DNA from: SAR324 cluster bacterium
GTDB lineage: Bacteria; SAR324; NAC60-12
Assembly (NCBI GenBank): GCA_028281495.1
Contig: JANQJU010000020.1
Span: 1 to 64,000, forward strand
Direction: 5' to 3'
Length of the DNA stretch: 64,000 bases
Shown here: piece by piece, positions 36,553-45,659 of the stretch
How positions within the stretch are numbered: position 1 is the stretch's first letter
How the letters are laid out: each line of letters begins with the position of its first letter
Translations under genes and position numbers: made by a program
The notes under the pieces: generated by a model
Databases searched by the model: none
What the model was told of the DNA's origin: nothing
Seen by the model: only the letters and a program-made list of their open reading frames with translations

Positions 36553-37122
36553 TTAGGCCGACGCTGGAATGGGAATAATCACACTAATCGCAATAGCCAA
36601 TGCATCTTGCCGATTATGATACGAATGCGGTTGGTTGCCGGGAAACGCAAACACGTCTCCCGGAGTGACCACATACCAGGCATCGGCAACATGAACCGCA
36701 ACCTCTCCTTTGATCACCGTCATGTACTCTTTGGTTCCGGGTAAATGAGGATGTCCTTTCATCGTGGCTTTGGGTTCAAACTCCATACGGTCGATGAAAA
36801 TGCCCTTCAATTTATCGGGCAGTAGTTCAAACACTTTCACACGTCCATTACTTCGAAGCTGAACCGGGACATCGGCTGCGGCGATAATTTGGCTTTCAGA
36901 ATGCGGTCGGGAAATCAACTCATCCACGCTCACGCTCAAAGCGGAAGCAATCTTGACCAAATTGGCGAGCGATGGATTGCCAAAACCGGATTCGATATTG
37001 GTCAGTGTGGTCCGCGGAATACCTGCCAACTCAGCCAACTGCTGCTGGCTGAAGTTTTTGTTTCCCCGCAAATAAGCAATATTTTGAGCCAGATAGGCTG
37101 AAATTTTTGTCACGTCTTCCAT
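36553..37122 (-). CDS. XRE-family regulator with C-terminal cupin domain
   Basis: A 189-residue regulator. The N-terminal HTH_3 domain reads LRGNKNFSQQQLAELAGIPRTTLTNIESG with NPSLANLVKIASALSVSVDELI. The C-terminal half is a cupin (FEPKATMKGHPHLPGTKEYMTVIKGEVAVHV, FAFPGNQPHSYHN) with histidines placed for metal or ligand binding. Such HTH-cupin proteins (like PuuR) usually repress adjacent catabolic or biosynthetic genes until a small molecule binds. It is divergent from the SDR/QueA-like operon, which is the natural target. AGAGGG precedes the ATG. Confidence 0.92.
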   Translation of the reverse strand: MEDVTKISAYLAQNIAYLRGNKNFSQQQLAELAGIPRTTLTNIESGFGNPSLANLVKIASALSVSVDELISRPHSESQIIAAADVPVQLRSNGRVKVFELLPDKLKGIFIDRMEFEPKATMKGHPHLPGTKEYMTVIKGEVAVHVADAWYVVTPGDVFAFPGNQPHSYHNRQDALAIAISVIIPIPASA

Positions 37123-37144
37123 AGCTTTCCCTCTCGTCTATTTA

Positions 37145-37190
37145 TGGACATTAAGTCAATATAGTGACCGTTCCGTCGATCAAATGTCCA
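37145..37190. promoter_or_regulatory. Inverted repeat in the divergent XRE/SDR promoter region
   Basis: TGGACATT (37145-37152) and AATGTCCA (37183-37190) form an eight-base inverted repeat with 30 bases between them, just upstream of the XRE-cupin gene. It may serve as a pair of half-sites for that regulator. This is inferred only from position and symmetry. Confidence 0.4.
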
Positions 37191-37229
37191 AAACAAGATA
37201 AGATCTTCCTCAGAATTCGCAAGTATCAC

Positions 37230-37271
37230 GAAACTGAAACTGAAACTGAAACTGAAACTGAAACTGAAACT
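37230..37271. repeat. Seven-copy GAAACT hexamer array upstream of the SDR gene
   Basis: Seven perfect copies of GAAACT run from 37230 to 37271 and end 14 bases before the SDR start codon, next to its GGGAGG ribosome binding site. The array lies in the divergent promoter region between the XRE-cupin and SDR genes. A change in copy number would alter promoter or leader spacing. Confidence 0.93.
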
Positions 37272-37285
37272 ATAGGGAGGTCCAC

Positions 37286-37987
37286 ATGAATCAAACAACT
37301 TACTGGAAAAACAAAAAAGTGTTTATCACCGGCGGAACTTCGGGCTTGGGAAAGGCGTTGGCGCTTCAACTGGATGCCTTGGAAGCTCAAGTCGCCGTTT
37401 TAGCCCGTACCGAGAAAAACTTAAAAACACTGGCACAGAATCACCCCCGTATCGTGGAAATTCAGGGGGATGTATCACAGAAAGAAAGTATTTATCCGAT
37501 TGTCGCGGAAACGCATTCTCGGCTTGGCGACATTGAGGTGCTCATCCATGCAGCCAGCTACTTAGGAGCCACGCCGCTGCGTTTATTAGTCGATACGGAA
37601 TGCGAAGATATGGAACAGGTTTTACAAACCAATGTGCTCGGTCCCTTCCGTCTCACCAAAGCGTTTTTACCGGCCATGCTTCTGAAACAACGGGGGGTTG
37701 TCGTGAACATTTCCAGTGATGCAGCAGTGAATGCTTATGAACATTGGGGGAGCTATAGCATCTCCAAAGCCGCTATCGATCACCAGTCGCGTATTTTTGA
37801 TGAAGAGCTGAAAGCGCAAGGGATTCGATTTCAGTCCATCGATCCTGGGGATATGAACACACCGATGCATTTTGCTGCCATTCCTGACGCCAATCCCGAT
37901 GAGTTACGAGATCCAGCAGAATCGGCGTCAAAAATTTTACAGCTCATTGCCAATCAAGACTTTACACCAGTGAGGAGGGCCATATGA
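37286..37987 (+). CDS. Short-chain dehydrogenase/reductase
   Basis: A 233-residue NAD(P)-dependent oxidoreductase of the classical SDR type. The cofactor loop is FITGGTSGLGKAL. The usual NNAG is replaced by HAAS. The catalytic region shows VVNISSDAAVN and SYSISKAAI (Tyr-x-x-x-Lys with upstream Ser), followed by SIDPGDMNTPM. GGGAGG stands before the ATG. It overlaps the following QueA-like gene by four bases (ATGA), so both are translated together. The substrate is unknown. Confidence 0.9.
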   Translation: MNQTTYWKNKKVFITGGTSGLGKALALQLDALEAQVAVLARTEKNLKTLAQNHPRIVEIQGDVSQKESIYPIVAETHSRLGDIEVLIHAASYLGATPLRLLVDTECEDMEQVLQTNVLGPFRLTKAFLPAMLLKQRGVVVNISSDAAVNAYEHWGSYSISKAAIDHQSRIFDEELKAQGIRFQSIDPGDMNTPMHFAAIPDANPDELRDPAESASKILQLIANQDFTPVRRAI

Positions 37988-39009
37988 AACCTGCGACAAA
38001 TTCGACACGTCAATTGGAAAAAGCAAAATTGCTTATATTTTCAGGAAGGCATCAAATTGCTCATTCCACGTTGGACCATCTCGTCAATTATTTTAACCCG
38101 GGCGACGTATTGGTCGTGAACCAATCGGCCACATTACCTTCTAGCTTTCGAGGAGTCGTGGAACGCACTCAGGCCTTTATCGAGCTGCGACTGGCAGCCT
38201 TTCAGGGACCCGACCCCGCGCATCTGGAAAATTGGATGGCGATTTCCTTTGGCACAGGTGATTGGACTCAACCCACAGAAGAACGAGGGGTGGCTCCATT
38301 TGTTCAAGCGGGAGATCGGTTGGTTTTTGGAGAAGACCTCAGTGCAACGATCCTTCGTGTGCAAGAAGGCCGATTGCTTTCCATCCAATTCCAAAGCCAG
38401 TCCTTATTGAAAAGTTTGTATCAGTACGGGAAGCCCATTCAGTATGCTTATCATGAAAAACCTCTAGCAATCTGGGATCAACAAACCCTTTTTTCCGGAC
38501 CACCTATTTCTGCAGAGCCGCCAAGCGCCTCATTTCAATTCACTTGGAATCTCATTTTTCAACTTCAGCACAAAGGGGTCAGGGTAGCCCATTTGCTTCA
38601 CAGCGCCGGTATCTCCAGTACTGGGGATTCGCATTTGGATCGTTGGCTCCCTCTGCCAGAATGGTACGAAATTCCTCAGGAAACTTGCACCTTGATTCAA
38701 GAAACCCAATGGAACCACCGTCGCGTAGTCGCTCTGGGAACAACCGTTCTCCGCGCTTTAGAGTCGGCCACAACAAAAGGGCAGTTGGTTCCAGGCCGTG
38801 GACTTGCTAAGGTAAAAATCGTTCCTGGTTATCAATGCCAATGGGCCGACGCCCTCATTACTGGCATGCATGAGCCAGGATCCAGCCATATGCAAATTCT
38901 GGATTCCTTTTGTCCCATGGAGTTGATTCAACAGGGGTATGCAGAGGCCGTCTCTCTGGGATATCGGGGACATGAATATGGGGATCTGTCGTTCCTCAAC
39001 TGTGCTTGA
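37984..39009 (+). CDS. QueA-family paralogue (SAM:tRNA ribosyltransferase-isomerase-like)
   Basis: A 341-residue protein with clear QueA-type segments: NPGDVLVVNQSATLPSSFRG (QueA reads GDVLVFNDTRVIPARL), VALGTTVLRALESA, and GMHEPGSSHMQILDSF with GYRGHEYGDLSF at the end. QueA itself transfers the ribosyl part of SAM to make epoxyqueuosine in tRNA. This protein lacks the TAGLHF region and reads AGISSTGDSHLDRWLPLPEW instead, so it is probably a paralogue with another acceptor. It is coupled to an SDR gene and opposite an XRE-cupin regulator, unlike queuosine genes. The activity is unproven. Confidence 0.8.
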   Translation: MKPATNSTRQLEKAKLLIFSGRHQIAHSTLDHLVNYFNPGDVLVVNQSATLPSSFRGVVERTQAFIELRLAAFQGPDPAHLENWMAISFGTGDWTQPTEERGVAPFVQAGDRLVFGEDLSATILRVQEGRLLSIQFQSQSLLKSLYQYGKPIQYAYHEKPLAIWDQQTLFSGPPISAEPPSASFQFTWNLIFQLQHKGVRVAHLLHSAGISSTGDSHLDRWLPLPEWYEIPQETCTLIQETQWNHRRVVALGTTVLRALESATTKGQLVPGRGLAKVKIVPGYQCQWADALITGMHEPGSSHMQILDSFCPMELIQQGYAEAVSLGYRGHEYGDLSFLNCA

Positions 39010-39054
39010 TGTGGGTTGAGCTTCAGGCACGCTAGAAAAAAAATGAGGCGGTTT

Positions 39055-39819
39055 ATGAAGCTACGCACACTCATTGCCGATGATGAAGCCCCCGCACGAG
39101 ATCGTTTGCGAGGTTTAGCTGCCCAAATTCCAGATATGTCAATTGTGGCTGAAGCTCAAGATGGCATCGAATGCCTGGAGTTGGCAGAGACCACGGAATT
39201 TGATCTCGCCCTCTTGGATATTGAAATGCCAGAGTTGGATGGATTGAGCGTTGCCTACCAACTGATGGCGCAAACCTCCTGTGCCATCATCTTTGCAACG
39301 GCCTATGATCAATATGCGATCAAAGCGTTCGAAGTGAATGCGGTGGATTATTTGCTCAAGCCGTTCGACCTAGCCCGATTCTCTCAAGCCATTGAACGAG
39401 CCATCCAACGTCGTTCGATTTCCCTACAAGACCGGTTGGGATCCATACGCCAAGTGGGTCATATGTGGGGAGACTCTGCTCACGGGCAACGCCTTTTGGT
39501 AAAAGACGGAGAGGTTTTACATGTGATTCATACAGACGACTTAATTTGGGTAGAAGCGGATGGCAACAACGTCAAACTCTGCGCCAAGCAAGGTATCTAT
39601 TTTCAACGCATGCCACTCGCGATGATGGAAAATCGACTGGCTGGCAGTGGGTTCGCCCGCTGTCATCGTTCCCATCTTGTCAAACTGAAGGAGGTGGAAC
39701 GGTTGACTCCTCTATTCAAAGGGGACTATCTGTTGTATCTCAAAGATGGAACCGAACTACGGTTGAGTCGTCACTACGCCAAGTCGTTTTTGGAATTGTT
39801 GGAAAACGCGTCACATTGA
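39055..39819 (+). CDS. LytTR-type response regulator
   Basis: A 254-residue regulator starting at the ATG at 39055, preceded by GAGGCGG. The receiver domain (residues 3-120) has DDEAPARDRL, the phosphoacceptor aspartate in LALLDIEMPELDG, FATAYDQYAIKAF and the lysine in DYLLKPFD. The LytTR DNA-binding domain follows (about 150-250; IWVEADGNNVKL, FARCHRSHLVKLKEVERL, GTELRLSRHYAKSFLELL). Members bind paired direct repeats upstream of promoters. Its likely partner kinase is the LytS-like protein 8 kb upstream, since the adjacent kinase is of a different class. Confidence 0.93.
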   Translation: MKLRTLIADDEAPARDRLRGLAAQIPDMSIVAEAQDGIECLELAETTEFDLALLDIEMPELDGLSVAYQLMAQTSCAIIFATAYDQYAIKAFEVNAVDYLLKPFDLARFSQAIERAIQRRSISLQDRLGSIRQVGHMWGDSAHGQRLLVKDGEVLHVIHTDDLIWVEADGNNVKLCAKQGIYFQRMPLAMMENRLAGSGFARCHRSHLVKLKEVERLTPLFKGDYLLYLKDGTELRLSRHYAKSFLELLENASH

Positions 39820-39846
39820 TCACCCACACCGTCTACTGGGAGGCAT

Positions 39847-42800
39847 ATGTTGAAACATCTTTCACTCCAACAGAGGTTGAATCTTGTTGTTGGAATTTTA
39901 TTCACGGTAGGCATTCTTGCTTTATCCATTCTTTTAATCACGATTCATACTCAAAACGCCGAACTCAAATTCCAGTTGCGTTATGAACGCCTCACCGAAT
40001 TGATGTCAGAGGCCATTGCGCCCGGCATCCATTTAAAAATCGGGAGTGTCATCGGTAAGAAGTTAGAATCCTATGTGAACGCATCGGAAGAATTTCTTGC
40101 TTCGTTGCTGGTGGTGGGACTGGATGGCAAGGTTTTATATGAGAAACAGTCGGATACCTTGACGCACTTTGATCTGAAAACCCTACTAAAAACTCATCCA
40201 GAAATCTTGCAGGCCCAAGAACTCTATGTGGAATTTAAGGAAAACCACCTCATCGTTGCCCAACCTGCCGTTTTAGCCAGCACCGAGGTCAAAGGTTTCA
40301 CCTTGGTCGCTTGGAGCACGCATTCCCTGAATACCGAACAACAACAGAGCATTCTATTGGCAGCCATTGCGTTTGGCGTGATCATGGTCATCACTCTGTT
40401 CATTTTATCGAGAATTATCAAAAAAGAAGTCAACAGCATGACCAAACTGATTGGCTTGCTTAAAAGTCTTGCCGAAGGAGGAAACGATTTCACAAGGCGT
40501 TTAGAAATCACAGGTCATGATGAAATCGGACAGATGGCCTATTGGTTCAACCGCATGCTTTCCAATTTACAAACGGCCAACGACACACAGCAATGGTTCA
40601 TCACCGGGCAAACTGGCGTGCATGAACAACTGCGAGGCGATGAAGAATTGACCACCATTTTGCAAAAGACGATCAACTACATTGCCGGATTTCTCAAAGC
40701 GCAAGTGGGGGTTTTTTATATTATGGAAGACAATCGTCTCAAATTGATGAGCAGTTATGCTTACAAGGTACGGAGCGCCAACTACAATGAATTCGGTTTA
40801 GGCGAAGGATTGGTAGGGCAAGCGGCTTTGGAACAGGAAAGCATCTTGTTCACTCGTCCACCTCAAGAACACGTGCAAACCGCCATCAACACCGGTATTG
40901 GAGAGATCCTTCCAGACACCATCCTGGTGCTTCCGTTAATTCATCAAGACCAAGTCATTGGAGTTTTAGAATTGGGGACCACCGGAACCTTCACGGAATC
41001 GTGTCTCGAATTCTTAGACAGCATTGCAGATAGCGTGGCCATCAGCTTGTATTCCGCACAATCCCGCCGACGATTGAAAGAGCTACTCGAAAAAACCCAA
41101 GCTCAATCAGAACGGTTACAAAACCAACAAGAGGAATTGCAGGCGACCAATGAAGAGTTGGAGGAACAAACCAAAATCCTGCGCAAGTCTGAAAAACGCT
41201 TGCAAGAGCAACAGGAAGAAATCCGTGTATCCAATGAAGAACTGGCAACCAAAACCAAAGCACTCGAAGCTCAGCAAGCCCAAACCCAAACAAAAAATCA
41301 GGAACTGGAAGCAGCCCAAAAAGAACTGGAGGAAAAAGCAAAAGCTTTAGAAAAAAGCAACAAATACAAATCTGAATTTCTGGCCAACATGTCTCACGAA
41401 CTGCGCACGCCCTTGAACAGTTTGTTGCTGCTTGCCGATAGCTTGGCCTCTAACAAAATGGGGAATCTCACTAAGAAACAAATCCAATTTGCTGAAACCA
41501 TTCATCATAGTGGAGAAGAATTATTGCAGTTGATCAACGAAATCTTAGATCTTTCCAAAGTAGAATCGGGAAAATTAGAAATCACCCTCGAAAATTATGA
41601 AGTCCGAGGATTGAAAAACTATATAGAACGTAATTTTCAGCAAGTGGTCGATCAAAAAGGATTGAAGCTTAAAATTGAGATTGAAGAAACAATTCCTCCT
41701 ACATTCACCACCGACGCACAACGCTTGGAACAAATACTGAAAAATTTCGTTTCCAATGCAATCAAATTCACCGACCGAGGCCAGGTCACAGTCCATATCG
41801 GTTATCCCGATCCCTACCAAGTGTTCTTGCGAGACGATTTGTTGCCCCAAAAAGCAATCGCGTTTTCAGTTTCTGATACCGGAATGGGCATCTCACCAGA
41901 GAAACAAGATTTAATTTTTGAGGCATTTCAACAAGCGGATGGCAGCACAAGCCGCAAATATGGGGGCACGGGTTTGGGGCTGTCTATTTCCAAAGAGCTA
42001 GCTAAGTTGTTAGGAGGTGAAATTTTGGTTCACAGTGTAGAGGGTCAAGGGAGCACGTTCACGCTGTGCTTGCCTATTCGCGACCGAGTCGCTGCGCCTT
42101 CTCCCCGCAAGGCTCTAGCCACAAACACTGTCTCGGTTCCAGCCCACATCCCAGCCTCGACTTCAGCCTACACCCCATCTGCAAACGCAGCCCCCCCCGC
42201 TGCAAACTCAGCCCGCCTCGCCTCAGCCACGTCCATGCTATCGCCACCCGCCTATTCTTCATTTATTCCTGACGACCGAAATCAAATCACTGACCATCAG
42301 AAGCGAACCTTGTTAGTGATTGAAGATGATCCCCGTTTTAGTCAAATTGTGATGGATCTGGCTCATGAAAAAGGATTCCAGTTTCTTGCAGCAGAAAGTG
42401 GTGAAGAAGGAATCCAGTTAGCCCATACCTACCAGCCCGATGCCATCATTCTCGATATCGGCCTGCCTCAAACGAATGGCTGGGAGGTGATGGAACAACT
42501 GAAAAAATCGCTCCAGACTTCTCACATTCCTGTCCATTTCATTTCTGCTTCCGATAAAGATACAAAAGCCATGCAAATGGGAGCGATTGGTTTTCTCACC
42601 AAACCCGTCAACCAGGAAAGCCTAGAGATGGCTTTTCAAAAAATCGAGGACACGATTGCCAAAAACCTTCAGCGTGTTTTGATTGTGGAAGATGATGCGG
42701 GGTTGCAGTTGGCCATTCAGGAATTGACCCTGGATATGGACCTTGAATTGATCCAAACCGAGACTGCTGAAGAAGCGCAGGAATTGATCAAAAATCAGTC

Positions 42801-43476
42801 TTTCGATTGCATTGTCTTGGACTTACGATTGAAAAACATGTCAGGAGAAGAATTGCTTCAAAAAATCCATGCGGACCCCAGTTTGACCCTTCCGCCCATC
42901 ATCGTCTACACCGGTAAACCCCTTTCTCGGGAAGACGAAAAATCACTCGAACAGTATGCGGAGAGCATCATCCTTAAAGGTGCGAAATCCTTGGATCGTC
43001 TGGTAGGCGAGTTGCATCTGTTTCTGGACCAAATTGAACCCAATCCACCTGAAAAACCAGGACCTCCCTCTTCCTCCCACCATGACGAGAGCAATGGGCT
43101 TCAAGGTAAAGTTGTCCTGTTGGCCGATGATGACTCGCGAAATTCATTCGCCTTGTCTCATCATTTGGAGGAGCACGGACTGGTCGTCCAGCAGGCATTT
43201 GATGGGAAGGAAGCTTTGGAAACCCTCGAAGCTGAACCTCACGTGGATATTGTTCTCACGGATATCATGATGCCGGAAATGGATGGCTATGAAACAATAC
43301 AAGCGATACGAGCACAGGAGCGGTTCAAAGACTTACCTATTATCGCTTTAACCGCAAAAGCGATGAAAGAAGATCGGCATAAATGCATTGCAGCAGGTGC
43401 CAGTGACTATTTATCCAAACCCGTCGATATAGATAAACTTTTGTCCTTGTTGAAAGTTTGGGTAGCCCCTCAATGA
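39847..43476 (+). CDS. Hybrid sensor histidine kinase with HAMP, GAF and three receiver domains
   Basis: A 1209-residue signalling protein behind GGGAGGC. Order: TM1 (about 10-32), extracytoplasmic sensor, TM2 (about 172-194), HAMP, GAF (about 255-395), a long Gln/Glu/Lys coiled coil (400-510), HisKA with MSHELRTPLN (His near 518), and HATPase with FVSNAIKFTD, SDTGMGIS and GGTGLGLSIS (about 620-745). A Pro/Ala/Ser-rich linker (750-810) follows. Then come three receivers: REC1 from 821 (IILDIGLPQTNG), REC2 from 943 (IVLDLRLKNMSG) and REC3 from 1088 (VLTDIMMPEMDGYE). All three keep the phosphoacceptor aspartate, although REC2 has a less canonical switch region (IILKGAKS). It sits between the LytTR regulator and the REC-cyclase. 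Confidence 0.95.
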   Translation: MLKHLSLQQRLNLVVGILFTVGILALSILLITIHTQNAELKFQLRYERLTELMSEAIAPGIHLKIGSVIGKKLESYVNASEEFLASLLVVGLDGKVLYEKQSDTLTHFDLKTLLKTHPEILQAQELYVEFKENHLIVAQPAVLASTEVKGFTLVAWSTHSLNTEQQQSILLAAIAFGVIMVITLFILSRIIKKEVNSMTKLIGLLKSLAEGGNDFTRRLEITGHDEIGQMAYWFNRMLSNLQTANDTQQWFITGQTGVHEQLRGDEELTTILQKTINYIAGFLKAQVGVFYIMEDNRLKLMSSYAYKVRSANYNEFGLGEGLVGQAALEQESILFTRPPQEHVQTAINTGIGEILPDTILVLPLIHQDQVIGVLELGTTGTFTESCLEFLDSIADSVAISLYSAQSRRRLKELLEKTQAQSERLQNQQEELQATNEELEEQTKILRKSEKRLQEQQEEIRVSNEELATKTKALEAQQAQTQTKNQELEAAQKELEEKAKALEKSNKYKSEFLANMSHELRTPLNSLLLLADSLASNKMGNLTKKQIQFAETIHHSGEELLQLINEILDLSKVESGKLEITLENYEVRGLKNYIERNFQQVVDQKGLKLKIEIEETIPPTFTTDAQRLEQILKNFVSNAIKFTDRGQVTVHIGYPDPYQVFLRDDLLPQKAIAFSVSDTGMGISPEKQDLIFEAFQQADGSTSRKYGGTGLGLSISKELAKLLGGEILVHSVEGQGSTFTLCLPIRDRVAAPSPRKALATNTVSVPAHIPASTSAYTPSANAAPPAANSARLASATSMLSPPAYSSFIPDDRNQITDHQKRTLLVIEDDPRFSQIVMDLAHEKGFQFLAAESGEEGIQLAHTYQPDAIILDIGLPQTNGWEVMEQLKKSLQTSHIPVHFISASDKDTKAMQMGAIGFLTKPVNQESLEMAFQKIEDTIAKNLQRVLIVEDDAGLQLAIQELTLDMDLELIQTETAEEAQELIKNQSFDCIVLDLRLKNMSGEELLQKIHADPSLTLPPIIVYTGKPLSREDEKSLEQYAESIILKGAKSLDRLVGELHLFLDQIEPNPPEKPGPPSSSHHDESNGLQGKVVLLADDDSRNSFALSHHLEEHGLVVQQAFDGKEALETLEAEPHVDIVLTDIMMPEMDGYETIQAIRAQERFKDLPIIALTAKAMKEDRHKCIAAGASDYLSKPVDIDKLLSLLKVWVAPQ

Positions 43477-43572
43477 AAAATCCCTCCGAAAGGCTTACAG
43501 GATTGTTCCAGTTTTGTTAGAACTCTTAAGAGATAAAAACAAATCAGACCTCCCCTCAATTCATAAACCTAG

Positions 43573-44898
43573 ATGGAAAAAGTCAGCGTTTTGCTAGTCG
43601 ACGATAAGCCAGAAAACCTTTTGGCCTTAGAAGATCCGCTGGAGGAGTTCAACTTGCACCTCGTTAAAGCGCTCTCTGGAGAAGAAGCTCTGAAATTGAG
43701 CGTGAGACAAGAGTTTGCTCTAATTATGCTGGATGTTCAGATGCCAGGTATGGACGGATTTGAAACTGCCGAAATGCTCCGCTCTGTTAAAAAAACGTCT
43801 CAAATTCCAATCATTTTTGTGACTGCTATCGATAAAGACAAAAAGTATGTATTCCAAGGTTACCAATCGGGAGCTGTCGATTTTTTATTCAAACCGATCG
43901 ATGCCTTCATGCTCAAAAGTAAGGTCAGAATTTTTATTGAGTTATACCAACAGAGAAAACTATTGGAGGTGAGCAATCAACAACTAGAAGCCAAAGTCAA
44001 AGAACGCACCCAAGAGCTGGAAGCGCTGAACAAAAAATTCCGTTTGTTTGTTCCCAAACAATTTATCGAACGAGTGGACTCCCGAGGGATTCAGTTCTTG
44101 GAATCAGGATACTTTCACCAAGAAAAATTCACGATTTTGTTCTCTGACATTCGATCCTATACAAAAATTTCCGAAAAAATGACCCCGCAAGAAAACTTTG
44201 AATTTCTCAATAGCTACTTGAATTTGATGGAACCCCCGATTGCCAAGCATTCAGGGTTTGTCGATAAATTCATTGGGGATGGCATCATGGCCCTGTTTGA
44301 TCAAAAACGCGGAGCCGACCAAGCCGTTCAAGCTTCCATTGAAATGCATCGACAACTGGAAGACTACAATTTGCACCGGAAGCACCAGGGGGAGCACACG
44401 GTTCAATTTGGAGTGGGAATCAACACGGGTCCTGTCGTGATTGGGGCGGTGGGTTCTCCGAATCGCTTGGATTCAACTGTGGTGGGCGATCATGTCAATA
44501 TTGCCGCTCGGTTAGAACAACTGACTAAAAAATACCGTTCCTCCATTCTCATCTCGCACCACACCTATCAGGAGATTCAAAAAGAGAACTATCTGATTCG
44601 GGAAATCGATACTTTGAAATTGAAAGGGAAGGAAATTCCTATTCTCATCTATGAAGTGTTTGATTGCGAACTACCGGACAACCTTGCTAAAAAACAGGCG
44701 ATTCTTGAACTCTACAACGAAGGGATGGAAGCCTACAAACAACGCGATTTTGAGCAAGCGGTTGTTTGTTTTCAGCAATGTTTGGAAATTTTTCCTGAGG
44801 ACCCGGCCTCGTTGAAGTATGCGAAACGGGCTGCTCATTTTCAACACAACCCACCTCAACAAATAGACCCTCACAGTTGGGAGGTCACTCCACTGTAA
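43573..44898 (+). CDS. Response regulator with class III adenylate/guanylate cyclase and TPR tail
   Basis: A 441-residue protein. The receiver domain is residues 1-125 (LVDDKPENL, LIMLDVQMPGMDG, FLFKPID), then a coiled-coil linker (EAKVKERTQELEALNKKF). The class III cyclase domain is about 175-350 (FTILFSDIRSYTKISE and KFIGDGIMALFD with the two metal-binding aspartates, VVGDHVNIAARLEQL with the transition-state Asn/Arg). A TPR-like tail is at about 365-420. It would make cAMP or cGMP when phosphorylated by a kinase, most likely the hybrid kinase 96 bases upstream. The substrate-specifying residues were not resolved. Confidence 0.94.
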   Translation: MEKVSVLLVDDKPENLLALEDPLEEFNLHLVKALSGEEALKLSVRQEFALIMLDVQMPGMDGFETAEMLRSVKKTSQIPIIFVTAIDKDKKYVFQGYQSGAVDFLFKPIDAFMLKSKVRIFIELYQQRKLLEVSNQQLEAKVKERTQELEALNKKFRLFVPKQFIERVDSRGIQFLESGYFHQEKFTILFSDIRSYTKISEKMTPQENFEFLNSYLNLMEPPIAKHSGFVDKFIGDGIMALFDQKRGADQAVQASIEMHRQLEDYNLHRKHQGEHTVQFGVGINTGPVVIGAVGSPNRLDSTVVGDHVNIAARLEQLTKKYRSSILISHHTYQEIQKENYLIREIDTLKLKGKEIPILIYEVFDCELPDNLAKKQAILELYNEGMEAYKQRDFEQAVVCFQQCLEIFPEDPASLKYAKRAAHFQHNPPQQIDPHSWEVTPL

Positions 44899-45313
44899 TC
44901 GTAATCACTTTTGACTTCACCACGGGAGTATGAGGCACATGTTCGTGATCCGCCATTAAGATTTGCAGTGTGTGCTTGCCCGGGGGTAAAGACACCGTCC
45001 CTTCGATTTGCCCCAGACCATAATGAATATAAGCCCCTGCTTTCGTTTCTGGTATTGGAGCATTGTAATCAACCGGAGCGCCATCAATGATCAGGTGGAA
45101 ATGCCCGGTATTCGGCCAGTCTACCAAGGCCGGAGCGACTCCAAAGTTTCTCAGCCCAAACTGTATTAAGAATGGACTTTTCACAACATCCCCATCTTTC
45201 AAATTGATAAAATAGGCCTCTGCATTGTCCGGTGCGGTACTCTCTCCTGCATAGAGGGTCGTGGCCATCAGGAAGAGCACACTGATCATAGCCATCGTAT
45301 ACTTTATTTTCAT
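44885..45313 (-). CDS. DUF4399 family periplasmic protein
   Basis: A 142-residue exported protein with a signal peptide (MAMISVLFLMATTLYAGES). The mature part matches DUF4399: FINLKDGDVVKSPFLIQFGLRNFGVAPA, TGHFHLIID and LPPGKHTLQILMADHEHVPHTP. The histidine-rich HFH and DHEHVPH segments could bind metal. Function is unknown. Its 3' end overlaps the end of the convergent cyclase gene by 14 bases. It is divergent from the thiol peroxidase gene across a 346-base gap. Confidence 0.85.
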   Translation of the reverse strand: MKIKYTMAMISVLFLMATTLYAGESTAPDNAEAYFINLKDGDVVKSPFLIQFGLRNFGVAPALVDWPNTGHFHLIIDGAPVDYNAPIPETKAGAYIHYGLGQIEGTVSLPPGKHTLQILMADHEHVPHTPVVKSKVITITVE

Positions 45314-45659
45314 CGGTTCTCGTCATGGATTAGTTGAAAGGAATTTTCCTCATTCAGTATCAATCTTTTCTGAACTCAGCAGGCTCATCACAGCCATCTT
45401 TGTCGCGGGTAGTATCCACCATGTAGAAAGCACATGCAATCATAGAAGTAGTTTCCCCGTTGTCCATCGTTTATTACAATATTTTAACGTTAGACAACAA
45501 AACCGAAAAAACGCTCAATCTCTGTTCTCATTTTGGCTTTAGATTCCCAGAAGGCTGGGCTAGGTTGAGCAGCAGAATACGACATTGGTGTCGATTCACG
45601 AAAATCCCTGGAATTGGAGAATTCCATTAACCCCTCAATTCAATTGAAGGAGCAAAACT
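45314..45659. other. Divergent intergenic region between DUF4399 and tpx
   Basis: A 346-base gap without a credible gene. It must hold the promoters of both divergent genes. Near its right end is an imperfect palindrome (GGAATTGGAGAATTCC, about 45609-45624) followed by CAATTCAATTG and the tpx ribosome binding site. No known regulator site could be assigned. Confidence 0.45.

Noticed and set aside
37984..39009. Annotation as true queA
   Set aside because: Key QueA blocks are missing or altered and the genomic context is a regulated SDR operon, so I call it a paralogue only.
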